Assembly (NCBI GenBank): GCA_013398175.1
Contig: VZRZ01002185.1
Span: 1,297,675-1,361,674, forward strand
Origin: Climacteris rufus
Lineage: Eukaryota; Chordata; Aves; Passeriformes; Climacteridae
Reading direction: 5' to 3'
Length of the DNA: 64,000 nucleotides
The notes under the pieces were generated by a model. The model had not been told where the DNA came from and made no database searches. It saw only the letters and a list, made by a program, of their open reading frames with translations. Positions 1 through 13,600 of the stretch are shown here, piece after piece (the first letter of the stretch is position 1; every line of letters starts with the position of its first letter). The translations under genes and the position numbers were made by a program.

Positions 1-800
1 GGTGGGGGCAAAGTTTGAGGGGAGAAATTGGGCCTTCCAGGGTAATGGGGTGGGGGACAGTCTGAACGTCCTGCCCTCTCCCAGGTAAGAAGATGGCAGG
101 GCGAAGGGAAGAGGGCTGGTCTCCTTAGGGAAGTCAGGGGAAAAGGCTGGATGTCCTCCTTCCCCAGTGAGGAGGTGGCAGTAGGAGAAAAGGGTTGGGT
201 GGAGGAAGGTAGGGTAAGGATGTCCCCGGCCACCTTGTGTCGTTTAGGAAGGGGGTGTGAGGCAGGGAAGGGATGCGGACCCTCCCAGGCAGAATAGTGG
301 GCATGGCAGACCTGGCTTCTCATCACGCAAGATAATAGAGGTGGGCAGAGGAAGGAGTTAAAATAATTTCCCAGGGCAAGCGAAGCAGTAAGAAAGAGGT
401 GCTGAGTTTGGCAGCCCACTGGTTGGATCCACCACAGCAGGAAACGTGGGAGCAGGGGAAAGGAAGATGGCAGGGGAGGGTTGACAATGGGTGAGGTGTG
501 TCTGAGAAATGGAGATGGGCATGCAGTCTGCTCTCCTTCTGGGCTGCAAGAATTCTGGGGTGAGGAGAACTGGTACTGCATGGCCACAGGTTCCCACTGC
601 ATGGGTGGAGGCTTAAAAGATTTGTCTGTCCAAGTGCAAGGCTGGAATTTATGAACTGGCGTTTTCCAGGTAGGGACTGCAAACTCACTTCCTCTGGGGA
701 TGACAGGGAGAGGATTTTGAGGCCAGCTCGGTACTGTTGGTAGATAGCACTGGGTGGATAGGTGGCATGCATCTTTATTCTAGTGAAGTGGAGACATGAA
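1..800. repeat. degenerate G-rich repeat patch, unclassified
   Basis: Purine/G-rich DNA unlike the AT-rich sequence that follows. Diverged copies of a block (GTCCT, then C/T-rich, then CAG, then GGTGGCAG or ATGGCAG, then GGGAAGAGGG-like) start near 68 and 152, with a weaker one near 222. Likely an old minisatellite or a piece of an interspersed element. A 160-codon open frame on the minus strand (323-805) shows no recognisable protein. Confidence 0.35.
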
Positions 801-3800
801 CACATTTGCTACTGAGGCTTAACACTGTAAAATGTTACAACCTCTTCATTGCCTCCTTATGCACAAATTTTTGTGAACAGGGATAAAAACCAGGTGAAAA
901 GAATTTAGACTTCCCCCATTTGGGTGGATAGCTTTGACAAGGCTGATGCATACACTTTCAGTCTGCAAGAAATGGTTTGTTCTCCTCACTGTGTATCCTA
1001 AGTGCCTTGAATCTTTAGAGCAACTGGAAACTTCCTTTAGTTCATGAAAACTGTTTAACTTTGTCAGTATGAGAAAATACTGCTCAGCCTCCCTCCATTA
1101 TGCAGAAGAGAGCTGAACCCTTGAGCATTACAATTCGTGCTCATGGGGGACAAAGTAACAATTTGTGTGACAAGATAGGGTTTCTAGTTCTCTTGTATAT
1201 TTTTGAGACTTCGTAAGAAGTAGCCTTAAGAAGTAACCCTCATCTCTCAGGAGAACTAGGCCCATCAATCCTAAGAGCTCACTGCATCTGTTTTTGAATC
1301 TGGATCATTGAACACCACCAAGCTCCCATTTGGCAGGAGGTAAAAATAATTATTTCATCTTGTTTTACATGTATTCATTTGTGTGCAGTTATAAATATGT
1401 TTTTCATTCAAGGCAGATTATTAATATTCAGTCATATTTGAAGAAAATCTGGATTTTTATCCTGTCTCTGAATTGTAATTTGTTGTTGAACAGACCAACT
1501 TTTTCTTAGTTTCACAAGGTAAATATTTTTTAATCAATAATTATTCCTATCTTAGACCTTGTGAACTGTTACAGAATGAGTAGCAATTAGTAGCTTTTTG
1601 GTTTATTAGTTTCTACACACCCTCACCACCTTATACCTGTTACTAATAATGACTTTTTCATTCTTCCTGCATCTGTCAGGTGACGCTTCAAAGTGCCACG
1701 GACTTCAATGCCCGAATTGTGTAAACCAAAGAGCAAAAATTAATATACACATTCTTGAATGTTAACCAATTCAGGGGTCAGTGTGCCAGGCCCTGTGTAT
1801 GTGCCAGGCCCTATGTGCCCTCATGGGCACACAGAGAAGTTAGTGGGAAGTCAGGTAGGATGTGAACTTCGGATATCAACAACTCTGTGGTTAATGGCCA
1901 TTGTGAACTCTCTAACCTTAAAGTAAATGTGAAGTAGCTTTTGTTTTGTCCCCCATTAGTGAGCAAGCTGCATCAATTTACTTTGCATTTATAAGATGAC
2001 AAGGGCAGGCACATAAGTAGTTACAGTGCATCTGTGCTGGTTTACTTTGTGCTAACTTGCTTGTTTGCATTTAACCAAATAGGTCTATTTATATGACTTC
2101 ATGCTGCTTTTCATGATGAAGCTATAGTAACTCGTGTAACTCAGAGTAAAGCTATCATTTTTACTGTAAAAAGAAGTGGAATTTGAAGTCTTACAGTTCT
2201 TCATGAATTTTGAGGACTCTTAGCACCTTCTCATTTCACATGAGCTGCTTGTGCTAAATCCTCCTGAAGTTTCATCCAAGAATTTAGTAACGGAAAAATG
2301 TTGATGAAAGCACAGGGTGGTTTTTAAAAAGTATTCTTATTGGTGTTATCTAAAAGGTGTATGACATGAACCACTACTGAGAGACTACAGAGACCCTAAA
2401 CCAGGCAATTTTCATTTGTTTTCTCTGATGACTAAGATAAGTTAGTGATGCAGGCAGATTAAACCCTAAACATTGACATGCTGCTTTAAAATTGCCTTAT
2501 TTGTGGAACTTATGAAGTAAGTAGATGCACATTTGTTTTTAGTGTATAGGATTAGTTGTAAGGGTTTTTTTAAATGTATCTTACAATAGAGATATTCTCT
2601 ACATTTATAATATATGTATCCTTCAGACACTTCAAAAGTACAGGTAAGCTGGACAATTACATATTTTATGAGTTTGGATTCCTTGCAGTGCATTTTTTTA
2701 TATCAGTCATGTAGAAAGAAGTGCCCAAATACTGTATCATCATATGTCTTTGATACTTTTCATGCAATTTAGGATAGAGTCAAATAGCATACCCTATTCA
2801 TCAGTGGATTGCAGTATTCTTCTTCTTTCCACCATAATATATGAACTGAATTTTCAGTGATGTTTGGTACTTATATTCATAATCATCCAGTTGAAACACT
2901 TCTATGTTTAACTGAAGTCTGGTAATCCTTCACACTCATTTTCTTTCCTAGCTCATATAGTTTTGTCAATACTTTACATTCTTCCACTGACCTATCTAGA
3001 GCTGTCCTTTTAATGGTCTTGGCTCTATCAAACCATGGAGCTGTGATCTTAATGAACAGTTAGAAATTTCACACTTTCTTGGGCCCCCATAGTGTCCCCA
3101 TTCTATTTCCTAGTGCTCTTCCTGTAGTCAGGAATGCAGGGTATCCACATACACAGGAGTAGGTGATGGAGAAACCAGCTGTTTATTTACTCAAAACTTC
3201 AAGAATTGAAGTTAATGTTATTATATTGTTGAAGTATTCTCTTTCCCCTTCAGCAAAAGAAATTGTCATGCTAAGAAGTGATTATTTGCTGATAAAACAG
3301 CAACTGAAAAGCATTTGCAGCTTTGCTTTGGCTGAAGGATTAGCAAGATTCTCATATTTAATCTGTCTGACCAGTTCATAAATGTGAAAATGAGCTGGAC
3401 AAAAGTCTAACAGGCTGAACACAGAACTTTCTTATTTACAGTAGTGCTGGGAGTAGACATCTTTTTTTAAGCAGTGTATTTTTTCTATAAGTATTACAAG
3501 AAAAAAGTATGTGGTTTACAATGACCCTGTTTTTGAGTAAGTGCAGTGTTGAAAATTTGCAGAAGATCAATTCTATTTTAACAAGCATTTTTAACAGTGT
3601 GGTAAATGAAGATTTATCTTGACTTTAGAAACATTAGCACCTTAGGAGTACTTTCAAAACGTGTATTTAATCGAATTCAGATGTGGGCTCTGCTACATCT
3701 TAGAGCAAGCTTTAGTGATCAAGTAAAAGGCAACTTCTGCAAGCACCTTGGATCCAAGTTCCACTTTCAGTGCTGCCTTTATGTTACATTCACTTACTTA

Positions 3801-6604
3801 GCTGCAAGAAATAAGTTACATGATAGGAAGCACTTTTTTAAAACTCAGAATTCAGAAGAAATACATTGTTATGATGTGGCATCTGTCAGTGAGCAGATGT
3901 GTTGAGATCTTCAACTTCATTCATACATTTTAGCCAGAAACTGCCGAATATTAATGTCTTTAGGCTGACAGTATATACATGCATCTTTCTCTTTGTAAGA
4001 GATATATTTTTGTTTTAGTCTTAAATCAACAGCTAGAATTTGCAGGAAGATGGGAAAATGTTCCCATCCTTTTTATGGAGATAAATAGTAATTTTGACTT
4101 TGTTCTTTATCTGAGTCATATTAGAAAATGTAACTTTGGTTACCGAATTGTTTCCATCTGCAGTGTGTTCTTGGGCACTTTTCCTTGTGCTGCATGAGCA
4201 GTATTCAGAGGTTGGTTCACTCGTTTATGTTGGTCACTAAAATTCAGGAATTCCTCCAAAATTTGTTCTGTAAATGGCTTTTGAAGAGAAATGGTTTCAT
4301 TATATTTGATACTTAACACGCTGGTGAAGAAACTTTTGAGCTTCAGGAAGACTTTACCTGTGTAATGCCATGAAAGTCTGCCCATCTGATATTCCATATG
4401 TCATCAGAAATCCAAAAACTCGGTATGATATATTTTTGTTTTCAATTACCCTGTAGTAAAGCTATTGTAGTTACATTAAAAAGTGTTAGGTAAGACAGTG
4501 GGCTTGATTCCATGTAATATGGTGTTGCTGGTTTCAGCATGTAGTTCTTCAAAGTTTTTTTTTGCTGTTTTTCAGAAGCTAAACTTAGATTTAGCTTCAG
4601 AGACAGACTTGTAGGTAAGTTCCTAAGAATTAATTCACAAATACTCTTGACAAACAAACTGTCCCATTTAACTGGAGAAGTTTTTTAAAAGTCCATTTTG
4701 ACTGTCAGTCTTGTGACAGAGTATTGATGTCACAGTAAAAGTCGTCTGGAGTCTCTGTCTGTTGCAGGTGATTCAGGAACATGTCCTGACTGTGCTGGAA
4801 GAACATGAAGCAAGATGAAAAATGATGTTTTGCTTGAGTTATTAGTTTTAATTGATTTCCTAATTTAAGAAGAGTATACTGAACAAATTGCAAACTCAAG
4901 AGTGTCTTGCTTTACATGTGCCTGGGAGGAACTCTTTTAGGAAACTTTCATATCAAATCTCCTTAGAAATAGTAAAAAAAACAACCCAAAAAACAAAACA
5001 ACAGAAAACTTGTATGCAGCCTCCCTCCAAGAAGGACAAACTGATATAGATGAAACTCCTTATGCCAGTAAATGTAGTGTGGGGTGGGATGTCTGAACCT
5101 ATTTTGTTCAGTAAAGTACTGGCATATCCTAAGCTGGCAATGTCAAGACTTGAAATTGTGCTCCTTTCTTTCCCAAAGCAGACTTCTGTCAGTGTCAAGT
5201 CTTCAGAGCTGCTGTCTGTACCCATCCATCAGGATCCTTAGGCATCTGTAAAACAGGCACAATCTTTTGCATTGTTCTACTTGGTACTTCCAGGTTATGA
5301 ACTCACAGTAGTTCACAAAGATGCTTATCAGGCTAGAAAACGAGAATTATTGGAAGATAGTGTATTATCAGATTGTGAATTGAAAGAGAGCTGTGCTCTA
5401 AAGCCTTCTGTCTCTGATGTTTTGCGGTGAAATCTTGGTTTAGGCCACATGTGAAAATGAAAAGGGTTTTTTCTGATTTTTAATGCAAATGTTTCTCTAA
5501 ATCTCAAAATGGCCTAAATGTTCCTCAGGAAAGATACCAGAATTCAGAAACATATTTTGTAAGTCTAAGGTGTAATACCGAAATTGATGACAAAACTATA
5601 GAAACCCTGTAGTCCTTACCTCTGAAATCTAAGCAGCACTAGAGGATTTTCTTTTTAAACTTACAAGGAAGTTTGTGTAACTCTTCTAGTGATCAAAAGT
5701 AACCTGCAAATTACAAATACATTACACTGAATATATTACTTTAACTCTTTTGACAACTAAAGAGGGTGAAAAAGAGGCATTTGTATTTTGAACAGATACA
5801 CCAAATAGAAAAAAGCTGGGATAGTGGTATTCAAACCTGAAGAACAAAACATGGGTAAATTTTATCTGTATTAGAAAAATAAGCAGGAACTCACTGAAGT
5901 CCTGAAATTTATGAAAATCTTCACAGGTACACTGTAGAGAAACAGAATTGCAATATCTTAAGAGCAGTACCGGTTACTAGTATGGATTCCTTCAGTAGTC
6001 TCATGGCCCAGCTCCTTATCAGTTATTTTCACTGAAAGTTGGAGATAAACTTGTTCATTTCAAAAAGATATTCCAAACTTTTTGGTATCTTTCTAAATCA
6101 CTATCAATAGTAGCAGATTAATGTGTTGTCATTCTCTGTATTATTATTGTCACTTTATTGCAATTAATGTCCACAAAATATAAATTACAAAATAGAATGT
6201 ATATATACACTTCAGCCATATTAATGCAAAGTGTAATGGGTTTGTTAAACAAACAATGAGAAGGGTTAAAACTAAATTGGGAGACTATTTGCTGAAGCAG
6301 CAGATGCACACCTACATGTTTTGTTCTGCAGGTGTGCTTTGAGGGCAATAACCTTTGGCAAAGAGGTGAAGAAGGTAGTTGAAAATAATAACGTCTTTAA
6401 CTGGTGCTGTTAGATTTTCTAAAGGTATTTGCCAAGACTTAAGACATAAAAGCACACAAGGATGTTGTGCAAAACTAAACTGTTTTATTAAAATTTACAT
6501 GATGTTTTAAAAAATAGAAATTTGGGTAGCTATTGTCAACTAACTGAAATGAATAGTTTATTTCCTGTTACACTCACGTGTATAAAAATCTGTGGTTTAG
6601 TGTC
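801..6604. other. non-coding, upstream intron or 5' flank of CHD9
   Basis: AT-rich, no coding exon or clear repeat seen beyond two tandem 18-bp units at 1782-1817 and a small hairpin at 1814-1831. Isolated consensus donors occur (for example ACAG|GTAAGC at 2642, TAG|GTAAGT near 4614) without convincing partner acceptors. Confidence 0.6.
1782..1831. repeat. two 18-bp tandem units plus hairpin
   Basis: TGTGCCAGGCCCTGTGTA (1782-1799) is followed directly by a near copy (1800-1817). TGTGCCC (1814-1820) and GGGCACA (1825-1831) pair around a 4-nt loop. Probably simple local duplication. Confidence 0.6.
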
Positions 6605-6945
6605 CAAAATAAGAATCACAAAGACTCCCAGAATGGGTCAGGCTGGAAAGGGCCACAGTGGGATCATCTGGTCCAACCTCCCTGCTCAGGCAGGGTCATC
6701 CCAGAGCACATTGGACAGGATTGTGTCCAGATGGTTCTGGAATATCCCCAGTGAGGGAGACTCCACACCCTCTCTGGACAGTCTGTTCAGTGCTCAGTCA
6801 CTGCACAGTCAAGAAGCTCTTCCTCCTGTTCAGGTGAGACTTGCTGGGCATCAGTTCCTGCCCGTGGCCTCTTGTGCCATTGCTGGGCCCCACCAAGCAG
6901 AGCCTGGCCCATCCTCTGGCACCTCCTGCAGATATGCAGGGAAAT
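6605..6945 (-). mobile_element. CR1 LINE 3' fragment (minus-strand orientation)
   Basis: The + strand begins AGAATCACAAAGACTCCCAG and continues through GGCTGGAAAGGGCCACAG, GTCCAACCTCCCTGCTCAGG and CCCTCTCTGGACAGTCTGTT. This is the reverse complement of the CR1 3' region, whose 3' end normally carries ATTCTRTG repeats. It is diverged and truncated. The 141-codon open frame across it is incidental. Confidence 0.9.
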
Positions 6946-7559
6946 AGCCAAAATACTGTTGTTCTCATTTTTTAATTAGTAATAGTAATGCTTTAGAAAT
7001 TCATCAAGAAACATGAGGAAATCCCTGTGCATGTAGAGAAATGTGTATTTTTCTTGCAGTATTTTATGAAGAAACTGTATTACTCAGACTGTGAAATATA
7101 ATTCTTCTAAAACCTTCTAAGACAGTTTGATATGGATCTAGGCATGGTTATAACAAGTGTAGTTCTGGTTCTATTTAATAAAGTGTAGGTTTTATTGTAT
7201 ATCAGTTAATCTTACCAATTCAAGATTTAAAAGCAAGCATTAAGACCCTCTCCCAAAGAAGGGACCTTTGCAGAACAATATTTTTAACATACTTAACAGA
7301 TACATATATCTGTATATATGTGTATTTAAAAGTTCATATGCACTATAGCTGAAGTGAGAATCTCTAGATAGATCCCATTTTGATGCTTGAGAAAGCTTTA
7401 AGTTCCTTTTGTGTGGATATCTCTTTGGCACTTAGGATAATCATTAGTGAATCTTCTGCTGTTGGAAGTATTTGTTGTATTTTACATTTAGAATAATGTA
7501 TTGCAGACTTGGTGAATGTATATCTAGTTATATATGCTTTTTTCTTCTTTTCAACATAG

Positions 7560-7636
7560 GATTTTTCAAACTTTTAAGTATTCCACAATTGTCTCCATAT
7601 TGGAAGCTGTTCAAGCAAGTGGACACTGTCCTAAAG
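7560..7636 (+). other. candidate non-coding 5' UTR exon of CHD9
   Basis: A good pyrimidine tract and CAACATAG acceptor (to 7559) are followed by 77 nt with no ATG and then AAAG|GTAAGA (donor at 7637). Order, strand and lack of ATG fit a leader exon that would splice to 14979. The interior shows no repeat character. Single donor-like sites are common in this region, so the case rests on the acceptor-donor pair and spacing. Confidence 0.35.
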
Positions 7637-10600
7637 GTAAGAAACATCTTTTTTTCTCTTTATTTTGAGGATTAAAGAAGAACCCAGTTGAGGAAGGATA
7701 CACAGCTGTTTTGGATAGACAAGAACTTAAGACAGCATTTGTCTTATATGGTAGTTATAGGTGAATTAGGTTTCTCTTTTTACTGTTGAACCCTTACAGT
7801 TAGGATAAATTACCTGATTGCAAGTTTTGGATTTTTCTTTTTTTAAATAATGCATTTTTGAATACTTCCTTGCAGTTAGTGTATGTATTGTAAAACCTTT
7901 ATTCTTCATTTAGTCAATGAAGAACTAATAAGCAGATGTTTGAAATAAGCAGATGTTTAGGAACAAAAAAAATTATTAAAATGCTGCCTAGAACCTGACA
8001 GTTAGATAATTTCAAACTCCATTCTAATCTCTGTATATGAAGAGGACTTGTGCATGACAGGAGCTCTATATGATGGGAGTTCCAGTGCAGAAAAAGAGAA
8101 CATCTAGAGCAAGTTTTCCAGCTGTTTTTATACAAAATTCATATCACTTCACATAGATGGCAAACAAAGATGGATGTATTTTAGCAACCTTCCCCTAGGT
8201 ATGTGTTGGGTCCATGCTTGTTTCTTATGAATTTTAGAAAAATAACTCTGTGTGTTGTGTCCCTATTAATGCAGAGCAGAGACATTTTTGTTTAGCAATT
8301 TGGAGTAAGTCTTGGAAATTACTGAACAATAAAAGAAGGATAAATGTAGTAATTTATGTACCAAATTAGTACCAGATATTTTTTTTACTGGAACATTGCA
8401 GGCTTTTGGTAGCTGCTATAACCAATCAGTATCTTTGTCATACATGTCAAACATTGTTTGAAAGATGTAAAGAGAGGAAATAATTACTGTGTTAAAATCT
8501 GCTTCTCAATGCAGTAATAGATAGACTATATTATCTTTTAATAGAGTTTAAAGTTTGAACTGTGTTAATAGTCTTGCAAAGGTGTTGAAGAGTTTGGCAT
8601 CACAAAACTCTGAATTGGAACTGGACAGTGCTCAGTGCCTTGGCCAGAAGGATCATATTTTTGAAATGGAAGAACACACTGGTATAGAATGTCAGGTCAT
8701 ATACAAACATTTTGTCTGTCTTTTAGAGAGTAGTTTTGTGTGCTTTGAGGCTTTTGAACACAGGCCCTAGAACCCCTTACTTTCAGCCCATGACATTTTC
8801 CCTTAAACTTTGTAATGTTTTGAAGCTTCTTTCAGTTTAAAGAGAACCTCATGAAGCTGAGCTCCTCTACCTACTGGCAAGGCAAGGCACAGGATAGAAC
8901 TGTCATGCAGGTATTCCCCCCACAAAGGCAGAGTCCATTCCCATGGAAGTACATCTGTCAGTGTGGAGCAGCACACTGCTGTTAAAAGACATGTACAGGG
9001 CTTCTTGGACTGACAGGTTTAAAACCTAACCTCAAAACTTTGTTGTTGTTGGTTTTGAGTACTTATGTTGTGTCTTAAAGTTTTCCTAAACCTTTTACTG
9101 TTCTGGCTCAGACAACCCTTCATCTTTAGAGGTTTGTAGGCTTGAGTTATTTTTAGTGGTTCTACAAACTGAATATGTGCCTATTTATCAGACACAAAAT
9201 CATGGCTGCTAGTGATTATGCATTAATTCTGGTGTTCTTGGCTTGATAGCTGTTGAATTTTTGAGTTTCAGGTATTGCATTTGAATGTACACTCCTGAAG
9301 TTGGTTATTGTGTGACCTGTTTAACATGATTCGTTTTCAGGTCTCTGATGATGAGGTATCCATCTGGATTTAAAGCACATCTTTGAGCTTCTTAGTTCTT
9401 CATTAAAGAGATGTGTTCTATATTCATGGGTAAGAATATTTTTTATCTTGACTTGGGCTGTTTTCTTAAGTATCTTGTGATATAGTTCTAATTTAGAATA
9501 TTTCAGCAACTTATTTTTGTCTCAAAGGTTTATCAGGAACTTTTATAGTATAGGGTTCGTGCCTGTGCTAGCTCTTTTTTGACTCAAGCTAATAATTAAA
9601 CTTTGGAATCTTAAGTATCAATGCTCTAATTAAATTACTAATTCTTAGTAATGCAGATAAACAGTGGTATATAGGTAAAGAATTTATAAATTGGTCTGTG
9701 ATTTCAGAGTCCTTTTCTGATGTATACAACAGTTCTACAGGCTTTAATTGTGCATCTTGCCATACATCTTTTGAATTTGGAGTTTTGGGAAGAAAGTGAC
9801 TCCAACCTGGAAAGCAACAAAAGCAAAGGGTCTGAATTTCGTGCAATCAAAAAAAAAAAACCAACACCACTTTTTCTCAATAACATAAACCTTATTTAGT
9901 CTGAAGAAACCTTGTAGTATTACATACACCTGCACTTCAAAACAGCAGGGAAAAAAACAGCCATGAAAGACTCACTAGAAAATACTATGTTTTTTAAAAG
10001 GTACTGGTATTTTTAATTTCTGTAGGTCTCTAAAAAAACAGCTAAGTTTAGCTCATATGTTACAGAATTTGTTATGTTTTTTCCATATATTAAGTACAGT
10101 TTGCTGAAATATCATTTTGAGACTTCATGACTTTACTTTGAGTTAAAAATTAATGTTAACATGGATATCATAAAGTATAGTAAGTAGCCTAAGCATATGC
10201 TGTGGGACTTTTTGATACCATGTTGTTTTATACAGAGAGCTCTGTGGTAGACTTTCTCTTTGGTGTGGTTTTGCTCTAATCAGTGTAAGCAAAGCTGTTC
10301 TCAATAAAGAAGCTGTCCCATTCACAGTGGAGGCAAACATGGTTGAGAATGGTAGAAATTTGCCTTCAGTTGCATTGGAAGATGGATTTGGTGTCCAAGT
10401 GAAATGTCATTTGTAATGTTGGCTGACTTGAAATTCCATGAACAACCTTAACAATAGATAGCTACTGATTTTCTTTTTTTCTTCCATAAACCTTTATTTA
10501 TATTTGTTATATTTATTTCCCAGAGGCTACCTGCAAGAAAGGAGGAGAGATGGAGGAAGAGAGTTTGTGCATGTGTGGGGAGTAGAGGAAGGGAAACAGT

Positions 10601-13600
10601 TACATGGGGTGCTTGGTGCAAGCAAGACCAGTGTAGGTGTGATAACAGACTGCTCAGAGTTGGTCTGACAAGCCACTTTGCTCCAGTTTTATGCTCTTAT
10701 TTGGAGCTGGAACCATACCCATGGACTGGAACCTAGATCTGAGAATTTAGTTTAAGACCATATGTTTCAAATCTTCATAATCCTCAAATTAAAATACAAG
10801 GCACTCAAGTAATCTTTTGAGTATTTAGCATGATGTCTGTGAACTCTGTAACAGAAATAGAATTCTAAACAAAACTAGTATGTTGAGGGTATGATTTTAC
10901 TAAAGGGCTGGCTCATTACTCAAAAATAATTAGAAATGCATACCAATGTAAAGTAATTTTAAACTAAAATAATGCATATGTACATATATAATTGGATGTG
11001 TGGGTTTTTATTTAATGAAACAGACTACCCAACCATTTAATCCAAATTTTAGTGATGACAATAAGAGAAAATGCATCTTTTCAATCCATATTTAGCTATA
11101 ATACCATGACACTGTAGTACAAACACTTACTCCTTTCTGTTAGGGAATAAAAGAATTTGTATCAACTAAATGTTCTTTTCTATTCTTCTATATTACTGGG
11201 ATTTTGAGGAAATTGTGCTGTTCCTCTGAGCCTTTTAAATTTAACATGTGCATTGATCTTTAAATCTATGATAGAATATCATTTATATTGGCACATCAGT
11301 GGGAAGTAACTTCTGTATTATTTAATTAACTCAGCTTTTTGAACTTGGCCAAAGCTTTAGTTAAAATCTGACAAGTAATGATAGTGTAATTGTCTTTTAA
11401 TATTGGGCAAGAAATGTCTCATTTTTAAATGTTATGCAGAAGTGATCAAGTTTTTGACTATCTATTTAACATGTTGTATTGTCTCCCTCTTTTGACACAG
11501 TAGTCCATCTGCTAATAGAGAGGCAAGTCACAGAAAGCCACAAAGCTCTCTTGCTGTTCTGTGTTATGTAGAATTTAGCCAATATAGCATTCTTAACAGC
11601 TTTTTTGGGCAGATTTCTTGTTTGCTATGCCTGGTTGCCTTGCTTCCTTAAAAAGTCCCCCAAACCAAACCTTTTGCATGCATATAATAAACTCTTCCCT
11701 AGTTAGGACTCTGTTTACCCCTTCTGTGTCCTTTTCCTGTAGTCTCGATTTCTGTTGTCATGCTTTTATGACTGTTTCCTTGTGTCTGACTTGTCCCTAG
11801 CTTCTCTCTGAGATGGTTTCTGTTATTTGTCTGGATAGTCATTGTTTCAAGTTCTTTTGAGAAGAATGGCCATCAAAGTCACTGATTTGTCTTATCTGTG
11901 GTACTATCACACATCAGTCATGTGAAGCAGTGCTACCTAGTGTTATCAAAGTGTGGCCATTCTGGTCATGTTCTTAAGCTCCACCTGATTTACTTGTTTA
12001 TAACTAGAGTAGCTTGTTTTCTCATGTCACTTTGTAAAAAGTAGGCAAAAGTGCAATGAAATAAATATATAATGAAATAAAACACATCAGAGGTTTTTAT
12101 TATATTCATTTTACTGCTACCTCTTTCATGTTTTCAGAGTGCAATTAAATATCCATTCCCTTATGTTTTTGTATGTGTTCAGCCTTTTTTGGATGTATTC
12201 TGTAATATAAATCTATCTTTCCTTTTCTTTTGGTACAAGACAGAAATGAAGTTTCAGTGAAGACTACGGGTAAAAGTACTTCTCTGGTCAAAACCCAAGT
12301 TCTCTTTGCAACAGGGTTGTGTTCAGGCTATCTGTACTGGTATTCTTTCCAAAAGAGGTTTGGGCTGTTGGTTGTTGGGGTTTTTTTGTCACTTCACAAT
12401 CTCCTCTTTAGAGAGATGCTTTCTTCGTAAGACATTTGTTGGTCTAATTAGCTGGGAGAGGTTTCTCATGTATCTAGCTTTCAAATTTCTCAGTTTGGAA
12501 GTTCATCTGTGCTCTCCATCTTGCTTGGATCCTTGAAGTGAAGCTGACATCTTCAGGCCCCTTCAGCTTTCCTTTTTATACTTGCTAAGATTTATTTGTT
12601 TCACAAAGCCTTTGCACTCTAAAAGGAGACTTCATATTATTTGTCCATTATTTCCTTCTTTGTTTTCCTTATGCGGAAAAAGTAGGAAAAACTAAGATGA
12701 AAATTGTTTCTTGGGTTTTGAGCAAAGAACTAAACTCTGTGAGGCCAGCTCTGAGTTAGTGCTGCAGATGCAGTGATTCCAGCTGTTCTGCAGGCTTTTT
12801 TCCCTTTCTTCACTCTCGAGAGAGACAGTCAGTAAAACATGAAGAGATTGTCTGGTGTGTGTGTGTTTTTTCAATACAGGGTTGTTTTAGTTCTGTTGAG
12901 TAGTTCTAGGTTCTATAGCCAACTTCAAGAGCATGTTAATAATTGTACATCCTATTGTATCTATGTTGCTAAAGATGGAAGACATCCCTCTTTTTTTCCT
13001 CATTTTTTCCAGTTAACAAAAATTGAACAACCTTCTTTACAAATCATGGTGAAATATAGCTTGTCTCTGGGCATAACCAAGGAGCTGTATGCAGCCTGCT
13101 CAGCTGTACTCAGACTGAATATGTAAATTTACTGATACAGACTTCAAATTTGTGATTTTTATCAGTAGTCCTTGATAAGCCTGGACCCTGACATTTTACC
13201 CATGGCTACTATAATTTCCATCTTACCTTTCCTCAGATGGGGGTTTCCTTAATTATGTCTTTTGTTCTGTGTCTATGATATTTTTTCCTTGTACTTAATC
13301 TCAGTTGATTTTCTTCTTAGCTAAAATAGTTCTCTCCTGACTTATCTTTTGAGTTGAGATATACTGAGATATCATGACATTAGCAATGCTATTACCCATG
13401 CTAGATGTTCTACCTGGATTCTGCTGTTTTGTTTGTCATCTGTTGGAAGGTGTTCCATACTGGAAAAGTCATCATTATGCTGCTTTTAATCATAAGTAGA
13501 CAACTTAATTAGTGTTAGAAGATAATGGAGTCTGATTTATATAGATTTATATATCTTTCTAATTTATTTTAGATTTATATTTGCTTTTATCTTGAGACTT

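Noticed and set aside
81..90. Consensus donor CAG|GTAAGA near the left edge, as the end of a CHD9 5' exon
   Set aside because: It falls inside a diverged repeat block, no acceptor is visible before the window edge, and similar isolated donors recur upstream of CHD9.
323..805. 160-codon open frame on the minus strand
   Set aside because: It runs through the degenerate G-rich patch, has no family resemblance and a composition driven by C/T-rich DNA.
6522..6947. 141-codon open frame on the plus strand
   Set aside because: It is antisense to a CR1 3' fragment and not a gene.
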